DNA of 64,000 bases, from contig JAHDWP010000003.1 of NCBI GenBank assembly GCA_023382715.1, positions 1-64,000 on the forward strand. Direction: 5' to 3'. A program made the translations under genes and the position numbers. This document shows, in pieces, positions 18,369-26,506 of this stretch. The stretch comes from Anaerolineae bacterium. Lineage in GTDB: Bacteria > Chloroflexota > Anaerolineae > Aggregatilineales > Aggregatilineaceae. The notes beneath the pieces are model-generated. The model had not been told where the DNA came from, ran no database searches, and saw only the letters and a list, made by a program, of their open reading frames with translations. Within the stretch, counting starts at the first letter, position 1. Each line of letters starts with the position of its first letter.

Positions 18369-18701
18369 ATTGAATTCCTTTGACAAAACGTGCTCTGAGA
18401 TTCACATAGTGCCAACCACTGCTACCAGCAGCCACCGCGCAACCCCATGCCTGGACGCACATCCCTCCTTCCCTTTCGCGCTTTTGCGCAAAGAGAATAG
18501 AGACTGTGCGCGCCTTGTCTGACTAGCCGGGAATGGCACTATTCATTCCCAGGGTCTGGTAAAGATCTTCCAGACATGGTCTCGCTAATTTTATCATGAT
18601 TGCACGCCAAAGCCTCATAAATTTCATAAATTTCGGAAAATTTCATAGACGTAAACGCTGCCCGCCTGCGTGCCGCCGGGCAGCAGCCCCCTGATTCCGC
18701 G
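18369..18701. other. AT-rich divergent intergenic region
   Basis: The gap lies between the minus-strand surface-protein gene and yhhQ. The AT-rich stretch 18580-18650 (TCATAAATTTCATAAATTTCG) probably holds a promoter for the minus-strand gene. GCTGCCCG at 18657 pairs with CGGGCAGC at 18677. No preQ1 riboswitch core was recognised in front of the queuosine transporter. Confidence 0.45.
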
Positions 18702-18730
18702 TTCAAAAGGCGGCGGGCGTGTGCTACAAT
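18702..18730 (+). promoter_or_regulatory. Predicted promoter giving a nearly leaderless yhhQ mRNA
   Basis: TTCAAA (18702-18707), a 17-bp spacer and TACAAT (18725-18730) match a sigma-70-type promoter. The yhhQ ATG is at 18737, about where transcription would start, and no Shine-Dalgarno sequence exists between. That fits a leaderless transcript. Confidence 0.55.
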
Positions 18731-18736
18731 AGCCGC

Positions 18737-19453
18737 ATGAACCCGGAGACGCGACCCTACCGTTACTACGACCTGATCATGGCGCTGTTCGTGACCGTGC
18801 TGCTGATCAGCAACCTGCTCAGCAGCGCCAAGATCATTGACCTCAAGACATCGCTCGGCCCGATCGCGCTGGCCTTCGACGCGGGCACGCTGGTCTTCCC
18901 CATCAGCTACATCTTCGGCGATGTGCTGACCGAGGTCTACGGCTACCGCCGCTCGCGGCGGGTGATCTGGGCTGGCTTCGGTGCCAACGCCCTGCTGGCT
19001 TTCCTGGTGTGGCTGGCGGGCGTGCTGCCCGGCGAGGGCGAATGGCTGGACTACGCCGGACAGGAAGCCTACGAGGCCATTCTGGGCGGCATCAGCGGCT
19101 TGATCGTGGCCAGCCTGGTCGCCTACTTCCTGGGCGAGTTCTCCAACAGCTACGTGCTGGCCAGGATGAAAGTCTGGACGGGCGGGCGCTTCCTGTGGGT
19201 GCGCACCATCGGCAGCACGCTGGTCGGCCAGGCGGTGGACACGACCGTCTTCATGCTCATTGCCACTGCGCTGGGCGTCTTCCCGCCGGAGATCATGGTC
19301 TCGCTGATCGTCACCAACTACATCCTGAAGGTGAGCTTCGAGGCGCTGCTGACTCCGCTGACCTACCGCGTGGTGAACGCGCTCAAGGCCGCCGAGAACG
19401 AGGACTACTTCGACCGCGAGACCGACTTCAACCCGTTCAAGCTCAGCGTGTGA
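18737..19453 (+). CDS. yhhQ: Queuosine precursor transporter YhhQ family
   Basis: This 238-residue membrane protein has about six transmembrane helices and the family motifs DAGTLVFPISYIFGDVLTEVYGY, EFSNSYVLARMK and GSTLVGQAVDT. The family imports queuosine precursors (preQ0/preQ1 or queuine, depending on member). The tgt gene lies two genes downstream, which supports the call. ATG 18737 is preferred to GTG 18719 because the predicted promoter ends between them. The C-terminus (DYFDRETDFNPF) is usual for this family. Confidence 0.9.
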   Translation: MNPETRPYRYYDLIMALFVTVLLISNLLSSAKIIDLKTSLGPIALAFDAGTLVFPISYIFGDVLTEVYGYRRSRRVIWAGFGANALLAFLVWLAGVLPGEGEWLDYAGQEAYEAILGGISGLIVASLVAYFLGEFSNSYVLARMKVWTGGRFLWVRTIGSTLVGQAVDTTVFMLIATALGVFPPEIMVSLIVTNYILKVSFEALLTPLTYRVVNALKAAENEDYFDRETDFNPFKLSV

Positions 19454-19464
19454 AGACAGGGGGG

Positions 19465-19583
19465 ATTGCGAATTGCGAATTGCGAATTTCGGATTGCGAA
19501 ATCAAAAATCCGCAGTTCGCAGTTCGTAGGCGGCGACGCCAGGAACTCCAAATCCGCAATTCGCAATCCGCAATCCGCAATTC
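19465..19583. repeat. GGATTGCGAATT short-repeat tract
   Basis: Direct and inverted copies of ATTGCGAATT/GGATTGCGAA and the complement AATCCGCAATTC fill the gap between yhhQ and rsmI. The same words recur at 45556-45601 and 54757-54782. AAGAGG at its end is the likely rsmI ribosome-binding site. Confidence 0.75.
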
Positions 19584-19592
19584 AAGAGGGCC

Positions 19593-20315
19593 ATGCTCTA
19601 CCTGGTCGCAACACCGATCGGCAACCTGGGCGACATCAGCCTGCGCGCGCTGGACACGCTGCGCGCCGTTGACCTGATCGCCAGCGAAGACACGCGCAAG
19701 ACGGGGCTGCTGCTCAAGCATTTCGACATCCACAAGCCGCAGATCGCCTTCTTCGAGCACAACGAGGAGCGCGCCGGCCCGCGTATCCTCGAGGCGCTGC
19801 GCGGCGGGCAGTCGGTCGCCCTGGTGACCAACGCCGGCACGCCCGGCATCTCCGACCCCGGCTTCACCCTGGTGCGCGACGCCCTTGAGGAGGGCCTCCC
19901 CGTGACGATGATCCCCGGCCCGGCGGCGCTGATCATGGCTGTGGTGCTCTCCGGCCTGCCCGCGCACTCCTTCACCTTTCGCGGCTTCCCGCCGCGCAAG
20001 GGCGGCCCGCGCCGCCGTTTCCTGGCCACAGACCAGGACTCGCCCCATACGCTGGTCTTCTACGAAAGCCCCTACCGGCTGGTCAAGTTCCTCGAAGACG
20101 CGCTGGCCGTCTACGGCGACCGCCCTGCCGCCGTCACCAACGACCTGACCAAGCTGTTCGAGACTGTGCTGCGCGGGCGGCTGTCGGAGCTGATCGCCGC
20201 CCTGCGCCAGAACGAGCCGCGCGGCGAGTACACGGTCGTCATCGCCGGCAGGGGCGCAGAGGCCGGAACGGAACCGAACGAGGGGAGCGGTGAGGACGAG
20301 GAGGGCGCGCAGTGA
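19593..20315 (+). CDS. rsmI: 16S rRNA (cytidine1402-2'-O)-methyltransferase
   Basis: This 240-residue tetrapyrrole-methylase-fold protein has [49 protein letters not shown] and FYESPYRL, diagnostic of RsmI. The family methylates the 2'-OH of C1402 in helix 44 of 16S rRNA. It ends with an acidic tail and overlaps tgt by 4 bp (GTGA), starting a six-gene overlapped RNA-modification operon. Confidence 0.95.
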   Translation: MLYLVATPIGNLGDISLRALDTLRAVDLIASEDTRKTGLLLKHFDIHKPQIAFFEHNEERAGPRILEALRGGQSVALVTNAGTPGISDPGFTLVRDALEEGLPVTMIPGPAALIMAVVLSGLPAHSFTFRGFPPRKGGPRRRFLATDQDSPHTLVFYESPYRLVKFLEDALAVYGDRPAAVTNDLTKLFETVLRGRLSELIAALRQNEPRGEYTVVIAGRGAEAGTEPNEGSGEDEEGAQ

Positions 20316-21412
20316 GCGCTGACCGGCTGTCCCTGCCACATGGCGATCTGCCCCTGCCCGCCTTCCTGCCGGACGCCACGCGCGGCGTGGTGCGCGCGGT
20401 GGACAGCGCCGACCTGGAGGGCGCGGGCGTGACGGCGCTGGTGATGAACACCTATCACCTGATGCAGCGCCCCGGCTCCTCGACGATCAAGGCGCTGGGC
20501 GGGCTGCACCGCCTGGCCGGCTGGCCGCGCCCGATCATGACCGACTCCGGCGGCTTTCAGATTTACTCGCTCATCCGCCAGAACCCGCGCTATGGGCGGC
20601 TGAGCGACAGGGGCGCGGTCTTCACCCCGGACGGGAGTGGGCGCAAGATCAACCTGACGCCGGAGAAGAGCATCCAACTGCAAATGAGCTACGGCGCGGA
20701 CATCCTCGTCTGCCTGGACGACTGCACCCATGCCGGCGACCCGCTCGACGAGCAGCGCCGCTCCGTGCGCCGCACGGTGGCCTGGGCGCGCCGCGCCAAA
20801 GCCGAATACCTGCGCCTGGTCGAGCAGAAGGGGCTGGCCGAGGCCGAGCGCCCGCTGCTCTTCGCCGTGATCCAGGGCGGCGGCAGCGCCGAGCTGCGTC
20901 GCGAGTGCGCGGACGAAATGCTGGGCATCGGCTTCGACGGCTACGGCTACGGCGGCTGGCCGCTCGATGCGGATGGCAATCTGCTGACGGACATGCTCGC
21001 TCTGACGCGCGAACTGGTGCCGCCACAGTTCCCCGTGCACGCGCTGGGCGTCGGGCACCCGGCCAACGTTGCCGCCTGTGTGCGCCTGGGCTATCCCCTG
21101 TTCGACAGCGCCATGCCCACCCGCGACGCGCGCAACGGGCGGCTGTACGTCTTCAGCGAAGAGAGGCTGGGCGCGCTTGCTGAAGACGGGAGGTGGTTCT
21201 CGTATGTCTATGCCGGCGACGACCGGCACATCAAGGCCGCCGAGCCTGTCTCCGCGCACTGCGACTGCGCGGCCTGCCGCCGCTATGCGCTGGGCTACCT
21301 GCACCATCTCTACAAGCTCAACGACGCGCTCTATCCGCGCCTGGCGACGATCCACAATCTGCGCTTCATGACCCGCCTGATGCACCTGCTGGGGGCCGCC
21401 GATCATGGCTGA
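20312..21412 (+). CDS. tgt: tRNA-guanine transglycosylase family (Tgt) with atypical base-pocket loop
   Basis: This 366-residue TIM-barrel protein uses a GTG start overlapping the rsmI stop. It has [18 protein letters not shown] and [12 protein letters not shown], and the zinc site CDCAACRRY with a later HHL. The family exchanges G34 of GUN anticodons for a 7-deazaguanine. The pocket loop, normally GGLAVGE, reads GGWPLDA (residues 214-220), so substrate choice may differ. Pairing with yhhQ suggests use of an imported precursor; no preQ1 biosynthesis gene is in the window. Confidence 0.88.
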   Translation: MSADRLSLPHGDLPLPAFLPDATRGVVRAVDSADLEGAGVTALVMNTYHLMQRPGSSTIKALGGLHRLAGWPRPIMTDSGGFQIYSLIRQNPRYGRLSDRGAVFTPDGSGRKINLTPEKSIQLQMSYGADILVCLDDCTHAGDPLDEQRRSVRRTVAWARRAKAEYLRLVEQKGLAEAERPLLFAVIQGGGSAELRRECADEMLGIGFDGYGYGGWPLDADGNLLTDMLALTRELVPPQFPVHALGVGHPANVAACVRLGYPLFDSAMPTRDARNGRLYVFSEERLGALAEDGRWFSYVYAGDDRHIKAAEPVSAHCDCAACRRYALGYLHHLYKLNDALYPRLATIHNLRFMTRLMHLLGAADHG

Positions 21413-22235
21413 GCCGGGCGATGCGCTCGACCGGCTGGTGCAGGCCGTGCGCAGCAGCGCCAAATACGCGGGCATCAGCGAAGATTTCGTGCAGCGCGTC
21501 GGCGCGGCAGAGCTGAGCAAGCGCCGCTCGCTCAAAGAGGCGATCAAGGCGACCAAGAACAAGCTGCACCAGGTGGGCGGGGCCTACCTGGGCGCGGCGG
21601 GCGACTACCCGCGCTGGCTGGCGGCCCTGCAGGACGCTGCCGCCCAGGGCAACCCGGCCCTGCGCGACGCCTGCCGGGCCGTCATGGCCCATCACGCCTC
21701 GACGCGCGAGCGCCTGCCCATCCTGGAGACCTTCTTCGCCGAGACGCTGGCCGACATCGCGCCGGTAACCTCCATTTTGGACGTGGCCAGCGGGCTGAAC
21801 CCGCTGGCCGTCCCCTGGATGCCCCTCGCGCCGGGCGCGATCTACACCGCCTGCGACATCTACCATGATATGATGGACTTTGTGGGCGCTTTTCTGGCGC
21901 TGACGGGCGTGGCCGGGCGCGCTTTTGTATGCGACGCCGTCTACGATCCGCCGGATCAGCGCGCGCAGATCGCTTTCATCCTCAAGACCCTCCCCTGCCT
22001 GGAGCAGGTGGACAAATCCGCCGGGCTGCGCCTGCTGGACGCCGTGCGCGCCGATTACGCGCTGGTGTCGTTCCCGGCGCGCAGCCTGGGCGGGCGCGAC
22101 AAGGGCATGAGCGCCCATTACGAGGCGCGGCTGCGCGAGTTGCTCACTGAGCGGCGCTGGCCGGTCCAGCGCTTCGCGTTCGAGACGGAGCTGGCGTTCC
22201 TGGTGGACAAGCGGGGGGACAGTGCCGCATCATGA
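21405..22235 (+). CDS. 16S rRNA (guanine1405-N7)-methyltransferase family protein (ArmA/Rmt/FmrO type), copy 1
   Basis: This 276-residue protein has the family layout. An N-terminal helical RNA-binding domain reads SSAKYAGISEDFVQRV and LSKRRSLKEAIKATKNKLHQ. HASTRERL lies near residues 97-104, the SAM-site loop LDVASGLNPLAVPWM near 125, LKTLPCLEQ near 195, and VSFPARSLGGRDKGM near 221-235. These match the aminoglycoside-resistance enzymes that place m7G at 1405 in helix 44. All motifs look intact. It overlaps tgt by 8 bp and the second copy by 4 bp. Activity on G1405 is inferred from family. Confidence 0.85.
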   Translation: MAEPGDALDRLVQAVRSSAKYAGISEDFVQRVGAAELSKRRSLKEAIKATKNKLHQVGGAYLGAAGDYPRWLAALQDAAAQGNPALRDACRAVMAHHASTRERLPILETFFAETLADIAPVTSILDVASGLNPLAVPWMPLAPGAIYTACDIYHDMMDFVGAFLALTGVAGRAFVCDAVYDPPDQRAQIAFILKTLPCLEQVDKSAGLRLLDAVRADYALVSFPARSLGGRDKGMSAHYEARLRELLTERRWPVQRFAFETELAFLVDKRGDSAAS

Positions 22236-23050
22236 GCAAGCAGCCGCCGGACGTTGAGGCCATCGTCGCCGAGATCGCGCGCAACAGGAAATACCGCGCC
22301 AGCGGCGTCACAGAGAGCACGATCCGCGACATCGTGCTGAGCGAGCTGGCCCGCCAGCCGAACGCAAAGGCCGCTGTGCAGTCGGCGCGCAGAAAGCTGC
22401 ACGAGGTGATGGCCCTCTACCTGGGTGACCCGGACTACGACGCGGCGCGCGCCCAGTTGGAGGCCGCCTGCGCGACGGGCGACGCGGCGACCATCCGCGC
22501 CGCCTGCGCCGCCATCATGCGCGAGCACGACTCCACCCGCGAGCGCCTGCCGCTGCTGGACGAGTTCTACCCGCGCATCTTCGCCGTGACCGGCACGCCG
22601 CAGACGGTGCTCGACATCGCCTGCGCGCTGAACCCGCTGGCCATCCCCTGGATGGGCCTGCCGCCTGGCGCGCGTTTCTTCGCCTACGACATTCACCGCC
22701 AGCGCGTGGCGTTTCTGAACACCTTTCTGGCGCTGGTCGGGATGGGCGGCGCAGCCCTGGAGCAGGATATCCTGGTGGATTATCCGCAGGAGTCCGGCGA
22801 CGTGGCCCTGCTGCTCAAGGAGATTCACCGCATGGAGAAGCGCCGGCGCGGGATCGTGCTGCCGCTGCTGGACGCGCTGAACGTGCGCTGGATCGTGCTC
22901 TCCTCGCCGACGCGCAGCCGCACCGGTCGCCACACGGTCATAGACGCCTACCGCGAGCAGGTGCGCGGCATCCTGGCCGGGCGGCCCTGGCCGGTGACTG
23001 AGATCGAATTCGCCAGCGAGCTTGTCTATTGCATCGCCAAAGCGCCATGA
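22232..23050 (+). CDS. 16S rRNA (guanine1405-N7)-methyltransferase family protein, divergent copy 2
   Basis: This 272-residue tandem paralogue of the previous gene keeps HDSTRERL, LDIACALNPLAIPWM and LLLKEIHRMEK. The C-terminal SLGGRDKGM-type motif is degenerate: LSSPTRSRTGRHTV. The N-terminal domain keeps NRKYRASGVTESTIRDIV. The fold and SAM site are likely preserved while the target-base loop has changed, so it may modify another nucleotide, act as a partner subunit, or be losing function. It overlaps its neighbours by 4 bp on both sides. Confidence 0.8.
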   Translation: MSKQPPDVEAIVAEIARNRKYRASGVTESTIRDIVLSELARQPNAKAAVQSARRKLHEVMALYLGDPDYDAARAQLEAACATGDAATIRAACAAIMREHDSTRERLPLLDEFYPRIFAVTGTPQTVLDIACALNPLAIPWMGLPPGARFFAYDIHRQRVAFLNTFLALVGMGGAALEQDILVDYPQESGDVALLLKEIHRMEKRRRGIVLPLLDALNVRWIVLSSPTRSRTGRHTVIDAYREQVRGILAGRPWPVTEIEFASELVYCIAKAP

Positions 23051-24498
23051 GCGACGATCTCCGCGCCCGCCTGGAACGTTATCGGCAGTTGCTCCCCCCC
23101 GGCGAGATGGCCCGGCTGGAGGCGGCCCTGGCCCAGCCCCAGCCGCCCGCGCTGCGCGTCAACACGCTGAAAATCGGCGTGGCTGAGGCGCGGGGGACGT
23201 GGCCCGCCTGGTACGGCTGGGATGTGCGTGACGTGCCCTTCTGCCCGGCGGGCTGGCGAATTCTGCGCCAGGAACAGCCCGTCGGCGGGACGCTGGAGCA
23301 CGACATGGGCTGCTACTACCTGCAGGACGCGGCCTCGATGCTGCCCGCTGAATTGTTCACGGCGCACGACGCCCCGCTGATCCTCGACCTGGCCGCCGCC
23401 CCCGGCGGCAAGACGACGCACCTGGCCAGCCGCTACGCCGACCGGGGCATCATCCTGGCCAACGACAGCAGCGCCGCGCGGATCACCGCGCTGCGCTCCA
23501 ACCTGCAGACGTGGGGCGTCTTCGGCGCGCTGACGACGAACTTCCCCGGCGAGCGGTTTGGGCGCTGGTTCCCGGAGACGTTCGACCGCGTGCTGCTCGA
23601 CGCGCCATGCAGCGGCGAGACGCTGCGCCCGGCGAGCGGCGGGCGGGCGCGCGCCGTCAGCCGGCGCGAGCAAACGGCGCTCTGCCAGCGCCAGGACGCC
23701 CTGCTGCTCAGCGCGTTCCTGGCGACGCGCCCCGGCGGAGAGATCGTCTACGCGACGTGCACGCTGGCCCCCGAAGAAGACGAGGCCATCCTCGACGGGC
23801 TGCTGCGCCGCTATTCCGGCGCGCTGGCGGTGGAAGCGGTCGCAGGCGCGCCGGACGCGCCCGGCCTGGAAACAGACGGCGTGCGCGTCTTCGATCCGGC
23901 GGTGCGGCGGGCGATCCGCCTGTGGCCGCACCATTACCAGACTTCCGGCTTCTTTGCGGCGCGGCTGCGCAAGCTGGACTCCGTGCCCGTCGAGCCGGAC
24001 GAGCGGCCCGCCCGCCCCTGGGCGACGACGGGGATGACCGCCCTGAGCCGCGCCGAAATCGTCCGCCTGAGCGCGGACTGGCGCGCGCTGTATGGGTTCG
24101 ACCTGGGCGGACTGCTGGATGAGCGGGGGCTGACGCTCTGGACGCGCGAGCGGCTGCTCTTCGCCGTGCCGGAGCGGTTGGTCGCCCTGTTTGGCGATCT
24201 GCCGCACGCCGCCGCCGGTCTGCTGGCCGGGCACGAGATAGACGGGCAGATCATCCCCTCGCACGAGCTGATCACGCGCTTCGCGCGCGCCTTCGGCGGG
24301 GCGCGCCTGACGCTGGACGAGGCGCAGGTCGCCCTGTGGCGGCAGGGGCGCGACCTGCGCCCCGCCCCCCCGACAGCCTACCCAGCGGGGACGGTGGTCC
24401 TGCTGCAGGACGAGCGTGGGCGCTTCGTGGGGCGGGGGCGGCTGCTGGGCGACCGGCTGCGCAATCTGCTGCCCCGCCGCGTCCGGGGCGCACCCTAG
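23047..24498 (+). CDS. RsmF-like rRNA m5C methyltransferase (NOL1/NOP2/Sun family)
   Basis: The ATG at 23047 overlaps the previous stop (ATGA) and gives 483 residues. The methyltransferase core has DLAAAPGGKTTHLAS (SAM site), VLLDAPCSGE and YATCTLAPEEDEAIL, with both catalytic Cys (PC and TC) present. A ~170-residue C-terminal extension resembles the PUA-like region of RsmF/YebU, which methylates C1407 in helix 44. RsmB targets C967 and usually has an N-terminal NusB-like domain, absent here, so an RsmF-like role is favoured. Confidence 0.82.
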   Translation: MSDDLRARLERYRQLLPPGEMARLEAALAQPQPPALRVNTLKIGVAEARGTWPAWYGWDVRDVPFCPAGWRILRQEQPVGGTLEHDMGCYYLQDAASMLPAELFTAHDAPLILDLAAAPGGKTTHLASRYADRGIILANDSSAARITALRSNLQTWGVFGALTTNFPGERFGRWFPETFDRVLLDAPCSGETLRPASGGRARAVSRREQTALCQRQDALLLSAFLATRPGGEIVYATCTLAPEEDEAILDGLLRRYSGALAVEAVAGAPDAPGLETDGVRVFDPAVRRAIRLWPHHYQTSGFFAARLRKLDSVPVEPDERPARPWATTGMTALSRAEIVRLSADWRALYGFDLGGLLDERGLTLWTRERLLFAVPERLVALFGDLPHAAAGLLAGHEIDGQIIPSHELITRFARAFGGARLTLDEAQVALWRQGRDLRPAPPTAYPAGTVVLLQDERGRFVGRGRLLGDRLRNLLPRRVRGAP

Positions 24499-24513
24499 CC
24501 AGGAGAGAGAGCA

Positions 24514-25263
24514 ATGCACCGCTTCTTCATCCCGCCGGGCTGGATTCGCGGCGATCATGTGCTGCTGGGTGACGACGTGGCCCACCAACTGCGCCACGTG
24601 CTGCGCCTGCGCCCCGGCGCGCGCATCGTCGTGCTGGACGACCGCGGCGCGGAATACGAGGTCGCCCTGGTCAGCGTGGAGAACAAGCAGGCGCGCGGCG
24701 ACATCCTGGCGCGCCGTCCGGCGAGCGGCGAGCCGTCCGCCCAGGTGACGCTGGCCCAGGCGGTGCTCAAGAAGGATAACTTCGAGTGGGTGCTGCAAAA
24801 AGGGACGGAGATCGGCGTGGCGCGCTTCGTGCCGCTGATCACCGCGCGCACAGTCGCCGCCGGGGGCGATGGTGTCAGCGCGGCCAAGCAGGAGCGCTGG
24901 GCGCGCATCGTGCGCGAGGCGGCGGAACAGTCGCGGCGGGGCGCGTTGCCGGTCGTGGCCGCGCCGCTGACCTTCGGCGAGGCGCTGGACGACCTTACCG
25001 CCGGCCTGACGCTGATCGCCTGGGAAGAGGAGCGGGCAGCCAGCCTGCGCGATGCCGTTGCGCCGCTGCGCGCCGCAGACGCGCCCCAGGTGACGGTCTT
25101 TGTCGGGCCGGAGGGGGGCTTCACCGCTGAAGAAGTGGCGCAGGCCCAGGCGCGCGGTGCGGTGCCGGTGACGCTGGGCGCGCGCATCCTGCGGGCGGAG
25201 ACGGCGGCGACGGCTGCCGCCCTGCTGGTGCTCTACGAGCTGGGCGCGCTCGACCCGGCTTAA
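24514..25263 (+). CDS. rsmE: 16S rRNA (uridine1498-N3)-methyltransferase
   Basis: This 249-residue SPOUT-fold protein begins with a PUA-like domain (HRFFIPPGW, HQLRHVLRLRPG). It ends with the SAM knot FVGPEGGFTAEEV and LGARILRAETAATAAAL, diagnostic of RsmE. AGGAGAGAG precedes the ATG. It is the last gene of the modification operon, 15 bp after the m5C methyltransferase. Confidence 0.94.
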   Translation: MHRFFIPPGWIRGDHVLLGDDVAHQLRHVLRLRPGARIVVLDDRGAEYEVALVSVENKQARGDILARRPASGEPSAQVTLAQAVLKKDNFEWVLQKGTEIGVARFVPLITARTVAAGGDGVSAAKQERWARIVREAAEQSRRGALPVVAAPLTFGEALDDLTAGLTLIAWEEERAASLRDAVAPLRAADAPQVTVFVGPEGGFTAEEVAQAQARGAVPVTLGARILRAETAATAAALLVLYELGALDPA

Positions 25264-25643
25264 CGCTTTGTTAATTCCGGCCAGCCGAATTTGGGTGTAT
25301 GCTAGATGATGTGCAGGCCGTGACAGGGGAACGAGCGAAGAAGACGGCGAAGCTGGCCGCGCGCTCTCCTGCGTACAGTTCCGCACACTGCGTGCCTGCG
25401 GCTCGGAACATTGCACCCCCACAGCGAAGAACAACCCATCGGCAGTACTTGTGCAAATGTCGCACACAGGCGATATACTAGAGCAGTATTCAGCAACCCT
25501 CGTTGAAGAAATATCCGTTGGATAAAATGAGATTGTTGCCGCCGTTCTCCATGACACCTGTCACTGGTGAGCGGCGTGTAGGCGGACTATTCTGATAAGG
25601 ATGAATCCTGGGTTCGCTGCCCAACAGGTGATACATTGTCGTC
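25264..25643. other. Intergenic region before the cytochrome cluster
   Basis: This 380-bp gap has lower GC than its surroundings. TGTGCAAATGTCGCACA (25450-25466) is an inverted repeat with 5-bp arms, just upstream of a TATACT hexamer (25474-25479), and could be an operator-promoter for the cytochrome genes. The short frame at 25299-25481 has no homology signal or ribosome-binding site and is not called. Confidence 0.4.
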
Positions 25644-26453
25644 ATGATTCGCAGGATGCCGTTCACCGCAAAGGCCCACTGCTGGGCGCTCGCGATCGGC
25701 TGCGCGCTGGTGCTGGTCGCGCTGCTGGCGCTGGCCCACGCCGGGCGCGCCGCTGAGCGCATCCCCGCGCAGGAACCCTACGCGCGCGTCCTGGAGACGG
25801 TGACCCGGCTGGGCGGCTGTCCGACCTGCCACGCTACCCCGGCTTCACAGGAGCCAGGGGTGATGGGCGCTTTGCTGGCCAGCGCCCCCCTGCACCGGGC
25901 CATCGAGCTGCCGGATGCCCGGCCTGCCGCCGCCAAGACTCAGGCGGCGCAGGTCAACGAGCGCCTGGTTGCAGTGGGGCAGCGCCTGCTCGACGCCCTG
26001 CCGTCCGGCGACGCGCGGGCCGGGCAGGCCGCCGCAAGCTACCTGACGATCGTGACGGACATCGGCGCGGGCGGCAGTCCGGCGGCGCTGGTGACCGCGC
26101 TGGCGCAGCTTGAGCAGTTGGAAGCTGTCCTGCGCACCCTGGAACGCGAAGCCGGAACGACCGTCTTCTGGCAGGCGAGCGAGCCGCTGGCGGTGTCCGC
26201 CGGGGCCGCGACCGTCGCCCTGACCAGCGTATCGCCTGCGGCTGTCCTCATCGGCGTGGGGTTTGTGCTGCTTGCCGTGGCGCAGGCTGGCGAGCGGTGC
26301 GCGCCCGGCAAGACGGACTGCGCCCCGGCGCAGGTTGCTTTCGCGTTCTCGCGTCGCGGTCCTCCGTCGGCGACCGCGTTCCGATTCGGTGCAGAGAGAA
26401 GATTGCCGCCCCTGAGCGTGCAATCTTCTTTTTGTTGTAAGGCAGACGTTTGA
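25644..26453 (+). CDS. Membrane protein with one c-type haem motif
   Basis: This 269-residue protein has an N-terminal membrane segment or signal (CWALAIGCALVLVALLALAHA) and one CPTCH haem site at about residue 59. A helical region follows, then a second hydrophobic segment (SPAAVLIGVGFVLLAVAQAG). The last ~55 residues are unlike the rest, and the terminator-like hairpin at 26397-26433 lies within them, so the reading frame may run on past an ancestral end. An in-frame ATG at 25656 is an alternative start. It probably belongs with the two multihaem cytochromes that follow, as a small electron carrier or assembly factor. The family is not recognised. Confidence 0.6.
   Translation: MIRRMPFTAKAHCWALAIGCALVLVALLALAHAGRAAERIPAQEPYARVLETVTRLGGCPTCHATPASQEPGVMGALLASAPLHRAIELPDARPAAAKTQAAQVNERLVAVGQRLLDALPSGDARAGQAAASYLTIVTDIGAGGSPAALVTALAQLEQLEAVLRTLEREAGTTVFWQASEPLAVSAGAATVALTSVSPAAVLIGVGFVLLAVAQAGERCAPGKTDCAPAQVAFAFSRRGPPSATAFRFGAERRLPPLSVQSSFCCKADV
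26397..26433 (+). terminator. Intrinsic terminator overlapping the end of the monohaem gene
   Basis: AGAAGATTG (26397-26405) and CAATCTTCT (26421-26429) form a 9-bp stem, followed by T's to 26433. The hairpin ends 20 bp before the stop codon of the gene it would terminate and precedes the decahaem gene. Confidence 0.7.
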
Positions 26454-26506
26454 CCAGAAGAGCATCGTGCCCTGTCAGAAGCAAGATTCACGGAGAGGAG
26501 CATTCT

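Noticed and set aside
18580-18736. preQ1 riboswitch in front of yhhQ
   Set aside because: No preQ1-I, II or III core was recognised, and the promoter position leaves almost no leader.
25299-25481. 60-residue frame between rsmE and the monohaem gene
   Set aside because: No ribosome-binding site, no recognisable domain, and an overlapping frame exists on the other strand.
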